A stretch of DNA of 64,000 nt, taken from positions 10,361,001 to 10,425,000 of the forward strand of contig JBBMOA010000018.1 in assembly GCA_037954235.1 (NCBI GenBank). Direction: 5' to 3'. Source of the DNA: Aulostomus chinensis (Eukaryota > Chordata > Actinopteri > Syngnathiformes > Aulostomidae). Each line of letters begins with the position of its first letter. The first letter of the stretch is position 1. The notes below the pieces were generated by a model, which was not told where the DNA came from, did no database searches, and was given only the letters and a program-made list of their open reading frames with translations. Both the position numbers and the translations under genes were made by a program. This document shows positions 1 through 12,900 of this stretch, one piece after another.

Positions 1-1098
1 CACAGAGGGTTTCTCTCCTAATCCTGCACTCTTACCAATGCCATCATTTCATTAGAAATCTGGTGTATTTTTCTAGAAATATAGTTCGTCGTCCATACTT
101 CAAATTGGAAGCCACTTAAACTTTGTGTGATCTTCAAGCGTGATCTGACTTTCTATCATGTATAATCTTGTGTTGCCCTCTTGTGTTGAATTATTGAAAT
201 TACATCTCCATTATTTTGTAGATCAACAGGTGGCTGACAGATATGACGTGTATCGTTTCCTCCACCTCATGTGAAAGTGCTCAGATGAACAGATAAATGC
301 GTCGTTGAACGAATAGAAAGAGATTTTTAATGTATTTGATTGAATGATTAATTGAGGTATTCGAATATTATTTCAAGATTTGATTTGTTCTGTATTCTTC
401 CTGACCTCCAGCGTATACATGCTTAAGTTAGAATGTCATCAGGGTTAATGAATCACTTTCGTGTGGAGAGAAACATATTTATGTAAACAGGAATTATTTG
501 GGAAAATTTTATTCAGGATTTTTTTTTCAGGACCACGGACAGCGTCATGTGCCATCTGAAGCGCTCCTTGTGGACAAATCAATGTCAGTGATTCGGATTT
601 TGAATCTCTGAATGAATGTCCAAAATAAAGCCGAAATATCAATCGAAGAAGTGAACGGGAAGGTGATATAGCTATTTTGGTTTTTCTTTTTTCCTTATTT
701 TTCTCCAACACACCGTGTAACTGTGCCTTTGCGCAGTGCAAAGTGCAGCGCCCCTGTGTCCTGCTTCTTTTGCGCTCAAGGTGGAGTTTTCTGCCACATT
801 TCCTGCTGCTACATCGCGCAGCTCTGAGGTTGTTGTCCTGAACAGAGCAAATCTACAAGAGCCAGGAAGCGACTGAACAACCGTTGAAGCATTTATTTGG
901 ATTTCTGGACTGTTTCACTCCTACTTTAAGTAGAAACGTACCGAAGAACATGCGTTTAACCCGCAGCTGAAGAACAAAAAAAAAAGCAAAACAAAACGGT
1001 TGATTTGAGTTCTTTGTTGCTGCAACTTTTCCGCGCAACCTTGTATTGCGGATTCGAAGAAGGTGTTGATTGAATTCACTGCCCTTAAATTTTTGGAA
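1..1098 (+). promoter_or_regulatory. rab26: rab26 upstream region and probable 5' UTR
   Basis: No coding exon was recognised here. The last one to two hundred bases before the ATG at 1099 should be 5' UTR, but the transcription start cannot be fixed: I see no clear TATA box or strong CpG island. A short upstream reading frame (ATG at 950, stop at 968-970, six codons) would lie in the leader if transcription starts before 950. The rest is AT-rich and unremarkable. Confidence 0.4.
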
Positions 1099-1269
1099 AT
1101 GTCTCGCAAGAAGGCTGGCAAAGGCAAAGCCACAAGCAGCCCCGCTGGTAAAGGGACCACCGGGAAAGCTGTGTGGAGCAGCCCGGGTATTGTTCAGATG
1201 AACGGCGTGGTTCATCCGAGCAGACCCTCCATCAGTAACAGCAGCGAGTTCTATGACATCGCTTTCAAG
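1099..1269 (+). CDS. rab26: rab26 coding exon 1
   Basis: Encodes residues 1-57, the Lys/Ser/Gly-rich N-terminal extension that ends FYDIAFK just before the GTPase fold. The ATG at 1099 has G at -3. No other in-frame ATG lies just upstream. The donor is AAG|GTAAGT at 1270 and the phase is 0. Confidence 0.93.
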
Positions 1270-1319
1270 GTAAGTACATGATGTTTTCATACACCTCCTG
1301 GTAATCACAAGTTCAATTG

Positions 1320-1405
<86 letters not shown>

Positions 1406-3333
1406 AGAAACCGTAAAGTCATACCGTCAGATATCGTTTTCCAATTAAAATAACAAAAAAAAATATGATCAACAAAAATTAAATCTGTTTGTACTTTTAT
1501 TTCTTTATTTATTTGCAACTGTTGTTTTCCTGTTCAGGTTCGTTCTGTTCTATTTTACAATCACCTCTATTCATGAAACAGCAGCAAACCCCTGACACCA
1601 GCTGTGTCAATAGACGATCGATAACCCGGAGAGGCGCACACTGCTGCCAGACAATCAGCCGACACACACACACACACACACACACACATCTCGTGCAACT
1701 GGTTGACGCATGTTTATCTCAGCAGACACACACACACACAAGCGTCCGCGCTATAAGCCTCTTTTTTTAGTGCGCTTTACGGGGAGTGTGAGTAAAGAAG
1801 CGTCACTTCACTACAACACACACCCACCAGCTTGTAGTTTCAAGGGACGTGTGCCACCTACAGCCTGTTTTTGAAGCAGAGTGCATGATGGGTGTGTTTA
1901 AAACAATTCACCCTGCAAAGGAAAGAGTAAATATGTCTCCCGTTTTCACTTTTGCAACCAAATAAATTGACAATTTAAGAAAAAGGCTGTTCCCACTTCC
2001 TTCTGGATTCAATAACCTACAGAACGTTACACCTCATTCCTTTGATCCAGTGAGGATTGGATTTTATTTATGAACAACTAAAGGTACATTTAAATTCTCG
2101 TTCCTCCCTTCCTACCTGCGCTCCATTAGCTCCCATTTGGATTATGCAGACCTGTCTGACAGATGAGGCTGAGGAGAGGAATTTATAGGAGCAAATAAAC
2201 AGCTGCTCAGATTTATCGCGGAGGTATTTTAGGGGGGAAACAGGGTGATATTCCCAGACACATTATTGCCTCTGTTCAGCAACTCAGTCACATCCTTTCA
2301 TTCTTCCTCCTCTGTCTTTCATCTTCTCCCTGCTGTCATCCGTGTACCCAGGAGGCACTTTTGATTTCCATGGTCTACGGCCCACAGTCCCTTAGCTAAC
2401 CTGAAACTAGTAGACTTTATCTGAAGAAAAGAAATGCACAACACAAGGGTGAAACACAAGTGTGTGTTAATCAACACAGACGGGGAATGCATCCAGTCAC
2501 ACACTTACTGTAGAACTGTTGATTTACTCTGTTGGACACTTTTAGGGACGCAGCACCCTTTCTGGAAATGCCCTTGTTGTCTAATACTTTCAGAGCCAGA
2601 GAAAGAGACAGATACCTTTCTCTCCTCTCTGTGTGCCGTAAGGAGCTCCAGACCCTTAGCTTAGCTGCAATGAACGCTACCTCTCAAAATCCTTTATTTT
2701 AGAGTAAGATACATACCTGGAACTACTTTTCTGACTGGGCGCAGTAATTCGAGGCAGCACCTCAAAAGCCCTATTGTTATTTAATCCGACATAACATTGC
2801 ACTGCTGGATAAACCAGTGAAGAGCCTGAGTGCCTCTAAAAACGATGCACAAAAAAATGAATGTCCTAAGCAAAGTTGGTATATTCCATTCAGGTATTTT
2901 CATTGTTTTCCCTAGTGTGTCTTGTAGTTTACACCCTTTACCTTTTTGGTCAAATCCTGTTGTCAGTTCCTGTTTTATTTTGAAATATAATTGTCTCTTC
3001 TTTCTACTTCCTGTCATTGTGTCCCTCCTTATTTTGCTGCAATCACCTGCGCTTCCTTAGTTAATCAGTTGCCTTCAGGCCAAACGCTGTTACTCTTGTT
3101 TTCTTATCCACTCAGCTCCTTCCGCAATTCTTGTTTTTCTTCCGCCATGTTTGTTGTTTCTTGATAATAAATCTTCCTTTTCTTCACCTGCTCGCCTGCT
3201 TCTTATCTCTTGCCTCCTCGCTTTTGTTACAGGAAGCAGTTGCAGGCTCATTAACATAAACCGTCTTCGCTGGCAAAGCATTGAACTCATTTAGTCTGAC
3301 ATTGATATAAACATATGAACATTTTCTTCAGCA

Positions 3334-3424
<91 letters not shown>

Positions 3425-3899
3425 CTGCGTGTGTGTGTGCCTGTGTGTGTGTGTGCGTGTCATAACTCGGGGAGGTTTTATGTCTCACGCATTTATTTCC
3501 TGACACCTTGTTTCCTGTGCAGGTGATGCTGGTCGGGGACTCCGGTGTGGGTAAAACCTGTCTGTTGGTCCGTTTCAAAGATGGAGCTTTCCTTGCTGGC
3601 AGCTTCATCTCCACTGTTGGCATCGACTTTAGGGTGAGTTCAAACAAATGAACTGGGCACGTCACGCACATACGCCACCTCGTTTCTTTTTTCTCCCTGT
3701 ACAACAAGGGCAAACAAATCTTCCTTGTCTTCATGTGCCCCTGCAGCGGTGAACGTTTCCTGTGTTAAAAGACAGGATATTGATTTCTTAAATTAGTTTG
3801 ACATGCTTTAGATTAAAGGCTCCTGGTTTCTCTCATGTGCCAGTTTAATGGTCCCATGCGGGTAACCAAGAAAAAAGCTTCCATCATCCACCTTTTGTG

Positions 3900-3938
<39 letters not shown>

Positions 3939-6900
3939 TAGCGATCAGTTGTCTGTCTCACCATGAAAGTGAGTGAGAGACCCAGGGGCAGCAGGGAGAG
4001 ACACTCACTGCCTCCAGCTCTCCACTGACCTCGTGCTCAGGGTCAGCTACACTAGCGGCTCTCGGTATTTGCTTTATCAGTACTTTCAAGATAGTAAGTC
4101 TTGTCTGAGCTGTTTCTTTGTGACATGTGTTTATTACCATTAACCCCTATTTCTATTGTTTTTTCTTTTTTTTAACTAATGTCAGACGGGTATCGGCCTG
4201 TAGGTTGATTGCAATCTGTTATTTATTGAGATTTCAGGTTTGGTTATTAATGAGAGCTGTCAATCTTAAAGAAACATGCCAACTTTTTTTGTGAAAGATG
4301 TTTACTGTCCATCGTCCTCAGAGCCCGACAGGAAGATAAATGCCCCTCTCTCCTCTGTATTAGAGAGCTGAGACCTTCAGAGGCCAAATGCCTGCCTGTT
4401 AGCTTAGCCCAGTGAATTAGAGCCAGTGGGAAGTGTGAGCATACCTCAGTCAAGCCCTTAAATATTCTCTTCTCTTCTCTCTCTTGCATAATGCTTGTTA
4501 TGATTAGACAATTTAAAATTATGACATGTTTTCATTTTAGAATTTGACGCACTGCCAGAACTACTTTCCCGGGGTACCTTCTGGAATATTTCATCTAAAC
4601 GTACCTGGGCACTTTCCTTCAAGCGTCGAAGGACCATCTCCACTGACTGGGAGGACAAACACAAAAAAACTCTACACATATAGTCAACTAAAATATGAAC
4701 TTAATTCCAAGTACAGTTTAAAAGTTGTCTCTTGTCAAGTTTACGTGCAATATCTGGATGCTTTAAACCCTTTGTGGGGGTGTTTGTGTATAATAGCAGA
4801 CGTGTGGGTTGGAGGAGTCTGTGGGTGGATGAGCAGGTGATTTACTGTGTCTCCACTTACATTCTATCCAAGCAAAGCAGAGACCTTCATCAGTTATGGT
4901 TGCCCGCTGCCTTTATGACTAGTAGAGAGGGGAAAAAACTTGATTACTTGGTGTGCTCTTACGTTGGAGTGACTTATTATTTAATTGGAGAGCTGTGCGA
5001 CATGAATAATTTCATGACTGTGCTTGGAGCTCCAATTCTCCACTGCATGATTTTTTTTTTTCTTCTGTTAAATGTTAAACGGTTCAGTAATAAAACAGAC
5101 CTTCATAGTTCCGCTAATTACAGTATGAACACGCACATCAAACACACATGCACACAGATAAAACATACAATTGTATTATTTCATCCAACTGCGCAGATCT
5201 CTTAAAGAATATATTTGTTTGGGAAAGTTTGTTGCATTGTTTGATGTTTGTTTTCAAAATCGAGGACACACAGGCGCAGAGAGAGATCGTTATTTTTAGG
5301 AAAAGAAAGCTCTGATCCCCTTTAGTTGGTGGGAAAGAGAGGCAATTGCTTCGTATGGGGATTTCATCCGGTTTCCACTTCAAAGCTGCAGCGAGACGCA
5401 CCCCCCCACACCACCACCACCACCACCACCACAACCCCCCCCCCCCCCAACCGCCACCCCTCTTGTTTATTGTACTCGTCTTAACATGTTCCCATGGATT
5501 ACAGAGCTACACTGGTGCCTTGTTAGACCTCAAATACAACACTGAATCAAATATAACTCGATCGGAATTGGATTTGATGGCAAGATCTCTAATTCCTTTA
5601 AATGGATTATTAATGGCAATGCCTTTCCTGTCAGGAGAGTAAACATCAGAGCTGATCGGTCCCAAATAGATCTGAAATTGTTACCTCAGCCGAGGAGGAA
5701 TGTCGTCTGTTAGCAGATGATGAAAGGACTGACAAGAATTTCGTGAAACCTGTGAATGTTGCATGGACCGAGGGAGAATCCATACAATTCCGCACAAATT
5801 TATTAAACCTCACTAGATCCATCTGAAATTTGGTCAGAAACACCTGAAGATCTCAGCAGTGGGTCACTGTGAAGACTGAAGAGTATGTTAAGACGGCCAA
5901 CTTTATAATTTAGCACAGAGCCAAAAACTGTCTGTAACTTGACTCCTCATGGTCAGATGTTTTCCAAATGTCACATGTTTGCAAGAGTCCTGCCCTGAAT
6001 TCAAGGCATATCGCCACCTAGTGGTCACGGGAACTAAGCCTGATGTAACAAATAGTGGTTGTATATTAAAATTACACAGCACTGTCATCTGGTGATGTAC
6101 GGCAACATGATGTATATTAAGTGCATCCTCTCCTGCACCATCCAGTCTTGGGTTAGGGTAATGGGTTAGGGTTCACCATGGTGGTTTGTGCTCTCCAAAT
6201 GTGCTTTAGTCAAAGACAACAAAGCGACCCAAAGATGGCGGTAAATATTGCTGCTTTCGTCTAACGTCACATATACAGCTCAGTGGACTGCAGGCGCTTC
6301 GGGGAGGATGGTGCAACAAATGCACATCTCTAATCCGTTCCAGTTTGCTTTCACACTGTCACTTTGGTTGAGTAAAAGGGCTGCCAGGTTTCCCCAGGCA
6401 CGTCTTTAAAGACCAGGTGTGTGCGTGATGTCGTATTTTGCCCCCCACGCGACTTCAAATTATCAAGCGACTCACCATCCACTCCTGAGATTGTAGGCAC
6501 ACCTTCAATTTCCTTGTGAAAAGGACCTATGGTGTCCCATAAAACTGTCTTAATACAGCATAAGGTTTATTGCCTCTTTACTCCCGTCTATGCACCTGGA
6601 GTGTGAGTCTGCCCTTTCCTCCTCCTCTTCTTCCTCCTCCTGCTGCTCCTAACTTCTCTCCCTCCTCATCATCTCTCTCCATCATCATCCACACGTCTGA
6701 GCCAATTAAATTAATGTGTGTTGGTTCACATCCTGTATTTGGTTCAGAGTCCCGCCTTTTTTTCTTTTTTTTTTATCAGGAGGGCCATGGTACGGTTTGT
6801 TCTGCCGGGATCTTGGTCAGAGCTCGGATGCACTTATGCACTCGACACTGTTATTTATGAGCCTGCTGCTGTATTTCTTTGCCCAGCGTTGTGTGCTGTT

Positions 6901-9900
6901 CTAGGTTGTCATGTATGTATGCAGATGCAGCTGTGTACTACGGGCCAGAGACAGGTTTCCCGTCAGGGACAGTAACGTTTATATCCTCTCGTCCCTCATC
7001 TCATAAATTTGGTTCGGATCAAAATGAAAAGTCAAAAAGTCGGCAGGTGCGAAAGGGCCCTAACATTCTGACCGAACCGATTCATGTCACTGATCGAGCT
7101 GCTTTGTGCTAACCTCCTCAGATTAAAACAGATCAAGGTCATGTGAGGGATTGGCACACGTTTGCTGAAAAAATTCTCCGACTCACTTTAAATATTGCTG
7201 GAACTGGTTTTATCCTTTATCAACAATTAAAAAGTGTCCAAACTGCTACGTTTACACAGACTAGACATTCTGGGCTGATTTAGATGAAGACGGGTTTAAT
7301 CCTGTTCTTTCTTCATGTTGAGTAATGATCTGTTGTCCTGCCTCTCATCTTCATCTCTAACGGCAGTCGGCAATCTTTTATACAAACACATTACTGCTGC
7401 TGCTCTCCTTTATATTTATACTGACATATCAATCAAAGTGCATGTTCATTTTCATGATAACAGTAATTATATTGCTGGGTGTTACATGGACCTAAGCAGA
7501 GCACATCATCTATTTTTATGTCAATCCGCCTGATAATTGCTATGTGGTACTAATAGGGATAATAACCTATTCCATATGATGGTGTGCTGCAATTATAGTA
7601 ATGGCATATATACTGCAGGCCAGTTCAGGTGTAATGGATGTGATTTCACCTCTACGGCTCCCGAGTGGCTCATAAATGGAGACTCTGCCTATGTTACTTG
7701 GTGCTTGCAGCCTCGTACAAAAGACCTCAGCTGCTCTGTCTGCAAAAGGATGAAAGCATGTCGCCATCTGCCTAATTCGTGTTGGATTTTTTTTGTTGAA
7801 GTTTGACTTAAATTGTAGATTAAATGTAAAGCTTTATACGGGGTGACCTGGCAAAGTCATGGAAATTTGCTTCAAAAATACCTGAATATTTGTGGAATAT
7901 CCGTTGATTCTTCTTGGGTGATACTGTTGTTGTCAGTCATTCAGTTTAGTTCAGTATATGCCGGTGAATTTTGGACCTTGTTTAGTTTGAGAGAGAGAAT
8001 ACATAATCATGACAAATGTTACACTCAATACTCAAAGGTGTGGATTGGTCATTTATTGGTAAAGATGCTTACCAACCCTGACTTATAAGGCAGTAAGATT
8101 GGTTGCCATGGTAACGGAGGAGTTGGGATTGACTGGATGTCTTTATTCTTTTCTTGATTGTGTGGCATCTGAAGTGAAATGTATATCTACACTCCACATA
8201 TACAGTGTGTATAGTAGTAGTAGTGTATATAGGGAGGACAAATGTGGGTTTTTTTGCTCTCTCTCTCTGGTAGAAAAGGATCCCTTGTGGGTTTTTGTAC
8301 GCTCCAGCTTGTTGGTTATTGTTTGAATGAAATATGGATTTGCTCAGTGAAAGGTCCCACACAAACGCATAGAAATGACATGACCCTGGCAAGACCCCAG
8401 GACTTGTCCTCCTCTTAGTTCCTCCATGTATCTCTGCCCTCTGACATATACAATCACCTTATATCACTTAGCTGTCTTGTCACTTGTACCTGTATCACCT
8501 CCAAGGGATACTGAGTCGGGTTCATGCCTTTTAATGTGAAAGAGAGCTCTGGTCTCCTCTTTCAGCTCTACCAAAGCGGTTCTGCTGGACTTTCTATAGA
8601 GAAGCCCCCATTAACCTCCTCCAAGCTTGGCTTTGTAGCAAGCTGTGGTACTGCAGGACACGCACCACCAGAGTCACGTCACCTCCACTGATTAAAAAGG
8701 CAGACTGCGTTGGGTCGGTTCATCATTGAGCAGGACACTTTTGCCTAAGTAATGACTATCAGACTCCAGACGAGACTGATTCAAATATGAGTACGACCCA
8801 AAACTTCCAACTACTTTCAAACCTCATCAGTCTTGTCAGTGCGATGTGCTGCGGTAGAAATATTTCTCCATATGAAGATGCAGATCTACCGAGAATGTCC
8901 TCATTATTAAATGGTGAAGGAGTCGCAGCAATTCGACCTATTTTGAACAAAGTGTAATATTTGCACGCTTCAGTACATGTGTGTCTTTAAACACGAGTAT
9001 TTGTTTTTTCCTGGACTATTTTCAGCTACAGGTTCCAACACGTTTCTGCTCTGTTGCATATTTACAGAACCAGGATGGTGCGAGTGGGGTAATACTTAAA
9101 ATTAATCTACTCTGCCAATGTTCTCTGTAATAAAGGAACATGGCCTCCATGGAGCTCTATGGTACAGATATTTTATTCCTTTAATGTATGAGACATACTT
9201 GCACTTTCCACAGGTGTGCAGGGAACTGTTATGGATTATGCTGGGTGCTGTCCGGGGTGCTAAACCCGGGGCGAGTTATACTGCCCCATCTATATTTCAG
9301 CTATTCTATCTCAGAACTAATTTTCTATCATCATACTCTTTTTTTTTTCTCCCCTGCCGCTTTCCTTCACAGCGCGCTATTTGGTATTTTTGCTATTCTT
9401 ACTAAGAATAATGGATTGTTTATTCTTTTAAATGTTTTAGCCTGGAATTGTATATGTGTTCTCACTTTTATCTGAACCCCAGCAATACAGGGAAGCTGAG
9501 TGAATTTATCTTGGCTGCAAACTTAATGAGTCCCGAATGTTATTTACTGCAAAACAATATTGTCAGTCTGGGAGGAGATTCTGTTTCCGCTAACATCGGG
9601 GTTAAAAGTTCAATTGCAATTTCTTCAAGAGTTTCTAAAATAAAATAAAAAAGATATGCAGTTCAGAAAATAAGAATAAAGGAATAATAGGCAGAGAACC
9701 GCACTCCAACATGCATTACTAAAATTTCCGATACGGCGGGAACAACCACTTTTTTTTCCTGTGTTTCTTCTTCACAATCCTCCAAAAAAAATCACGATGG
9801 CAGGCAGGAGAAGAGTAATCCTTCAATCCCTCTGGTGACGTCAAAGCGGTTGGGAGAAGAGCAGCTCTTCGCACCTTCAGTGGAAGCAGCCTCCAGCTGT

Positions 9901-12900
9901 CAGTCACGTCTTCTGTGTCAGAACACTTATGCAACCAGAGATTTCACCTCCCTACTAAAACCCCAGGATAACATTGCTGCTGGATAGAATCAGGGGCAGA
10001 TCTTGGGTCATTTCTGTGTGGTTGGATCATTAAACTTCAGGCTTTTTTTAGACTTTAGGTATGGCGAAAAGGGCAGGCTGTTGGCTGATGGGTCAGCACT
10101 TTTGCCTGACGTTGTGTGAAGGTGATTTTTCACCAGAATAAGTTCTACTCGCTTTAGTGATTCCACAACATTGTCCCTCGCATCAATCATTTGGTTTAAA
10201 TACCAGTAGAAAATAGTAGCATTCCCATCTACAGCTGCATTTTATGTTTAGCATTGTTTGGTAAATGCTAACACGGTAGAAGGTGTTAACAGTAAACCTG
10301 ACAAATTCAGCATGTAATTGCTGAGCATGAGCTACAGGGCCCAACAGCTCCCAGCTCTTTTCTTATATCACCTTGCTACATGAGTCGTTCCATGTCAGGT
10401 GCTTTCTCCTTCCTGGAAATATTACGTTTGGTTCAGGTGAAGTCTGTGACTTGGAGCTTGCAGGCGGCAGTCCATGGTTCAAAATTTATGGTGTGGTCAC
10501 GTAGTCTTGTCCGGTGAAAGATATTCATGGATGTGGTTGTATAAAGCCCTCTTCAGTTAGACTGGAGGGACAGAGCAGGAATGTTCATCTCTCTTTCATA
10601 TCAAATCTAGAATTTACCAATGTTCTAGTTTCTATGTTTGTGTCTTGAGGGTGGTGCAGTGGTCAGCACTGTTGCCTCACAGCAAGAAGGTTCCAGGTTT
10701 GAGTCCCGGCTCCAGCACAGGGTCTTTCTGTTCAGTCTGCATGTTCTCCCTGTGCCTATGTGGGTTCTCTCTGGTACTCCAGCTTCCTCCCACAGTCCAA
10801 AGACATCAAGAGAGGATGAGGCTGATTGATACTCTAAATTGACTGTAGGTGTGACTGTGAGTGTGAACGGTTGTCTGTCTCTATGTGTTGGCCCTGCCAT
10901 GGACTGGCGACCTGTCCAAGGTGAACCCCGCCTCTCACCCGAAAGCTGCTAGGATAGGCTCCAGCCCCCATGACCCTTAACAAGGTAAGCTGTAGAAGAT
11001 GGATGGTATCTTTATGGTCTAATGGTAGAAATGTCATCAACGCACCTTCTTCCTGTCAATTCTAATTGCTCCACATGGGTTCAATCAGATACTCCATGGA
11101 CTTACTACTGTACTCTCAGGGTGCCCATGTCACCCTGAGAGGTGCCAGTATCATTGTAAAATTAATATCTTACTCAGATTACGAACAGTGGAGTGTATCA
11201 AAACAGTGTTAAATGAATCCCCCAAAAAATCTTCTTCATCACCTGGTTTTGTTCAGTTTGGTTTACTCTCTCATGTGCCAGTCGGCACCTTAAGTGTGTG
11301 ATCATGCAAGTCAGACCTCATCTGATTTAAATGCATGACCATCCTTGACCTCAGAGACTGGCCCTCCCTGCGGTGGGAACAAAACTCCTGCTGACACGGG
11401 AGGTGTGCCACAAATGTTGTCCATTGAGTTAGTCACGGATGATTTTGCCCCTGACAATGGATGGACAGATAACTTTGTACGTAGTTACCACAGAGCGTAG
11501 AGCTGAGGATGGATTAGATATCACAACACGACCTGCTGCCTTCAAATGTTTACGCCAAGCACTCTATCTAGGAGTGATCCATAAAATGTTGCTGACACTT
11601 TTAAGAGACATGCATCACACTTGGCATAATAATTCATCACACCCAGTTTATAGTCGGCATTGTACACATGACCTTTATCTTAATGATTTACATTTGCACT
11701 GCCGCATTGCTATAGTGAGTGTTCGGGCTACAGTGGGTGAGCAGTTCTGAATAGCAAGCAGCAGGAGTGAATGTGAGAGGAAATAAACTTCTCATATCAG
11801 ACTGAAGCTGGAATGAGGTCTGTTATTGTATCAAGAAAAGAAAAACAGATTTTTTTTTCTCCTCTAGATTCAAACTGCCATCGGGAGATTTATTTTTGTA
11901 CAATTCTTCAGAAGGTTGTTTTAATAAAAAAACGCATAAAAGTTCACAATGGGACGTGAATATAAAATAACCTGTGTCTTGGAACATTTTTCTATTATCC
12001 TCCTTCAGCCATTTTCTATAAGGTCTATTCAGCACAGCGTCCCTGGAAGCTGAACCCCTAATGATTAATGAGAATTATTTGTAACTGAATAACACTTCAT
12101 TTTCCCGTATTGGATATTTTGAGTGAGCGCGCATGTGAAGTGGCACGTTTACGGAATTACTCGTCACTCAGTAACAAAATTTACAACACAAAATATTTGG
12201 AGTGTTTGCAAAAGTATTACACTTAAGAGATAAAGAAAGGATTTGTTCCCCGCTTCAATTCACTGTCCATAAATTTACTGTGAAATATCATAAAGTCCAA
12301 TTCTCTCAGAAACACGCTAGTTACTTCAAAACGGTAAAGAGCGTCAGTTACCTTGTCAGCTTGAAAGTTCGCGTCCATACTGGCTCAGAGAATGAACGTT
12401 AGCTGATAAGTTCCAGCTAACCGCATCAGCTAACACGCTTTAAAACACCGTGGAAATATAATGAGACACTTTTTAAGACACAGGAATGATGACCCAGTGT
12501 TTTCTAGCTGAACATTCAGCAGATTTATTTAATAACTTTCCAATTTATGTTTTTAATATGCCTCTATCTTACGCCGCTTCACCTGTAAAAAGTAGGGCAT
12601 TACATGCAACAGATATATGTATTTAAAGGTGTTAAGATGAGGTTTGGTGGTGCTTGAGGACCCCTAAGAAGAGGAAGTCGTAGAGGTACACAGGGGAGGG
12701 GAGCGCGGGAGAACACGCCAACTCAACAGCTCACTTTACATGTTTCTTGTTAAGCCACCATGCTAACACACCCCCCCCCCCTTCGCTCTCATGACCTCCT
12801 CTCCTTCTCTCCACAGAGACCACTCCTCGTGTTCCCATTTACACTCTGACCCCTGGGTGTCACACATCTGTCTATACGTTTCGCACCTCACTGCTGCAAC

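Larger units (their letters stand above)
1270..3522 (+). other. rab26: rab26 intron 1 (2.25 kb)
   Basis: GT-AG intron. It holds a compound (CA)n(GA)n tract near its start, a second (CA)n at 1662-1688 and a long (GT)n at 3336-3460 that ends 62 bases before exon 2. No other gene was seen in it. Confidence 0.9.

Noticed and set aside
853..1518. 221-codon frame on the - strand over exon 1
   Set aside because: It reads through the (CA)n(GA)n microsatellite and antisense to rab26 exon 1; low-complexity Ser/Leu and Cys/Val runs show it is a shadow.
3291..3734. 147-codon frame on the - strand over rab26 exon 2
   Set aside because: Antisense of exon 2 plus translated microsatellite; no independent evidence.
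10648..10720. Functional tRNA gene in the SINE head
   Set aside because: A and B boxes exist, but the cloverleaf cannot be completed and the unit is attached to the SINE body in each copy.
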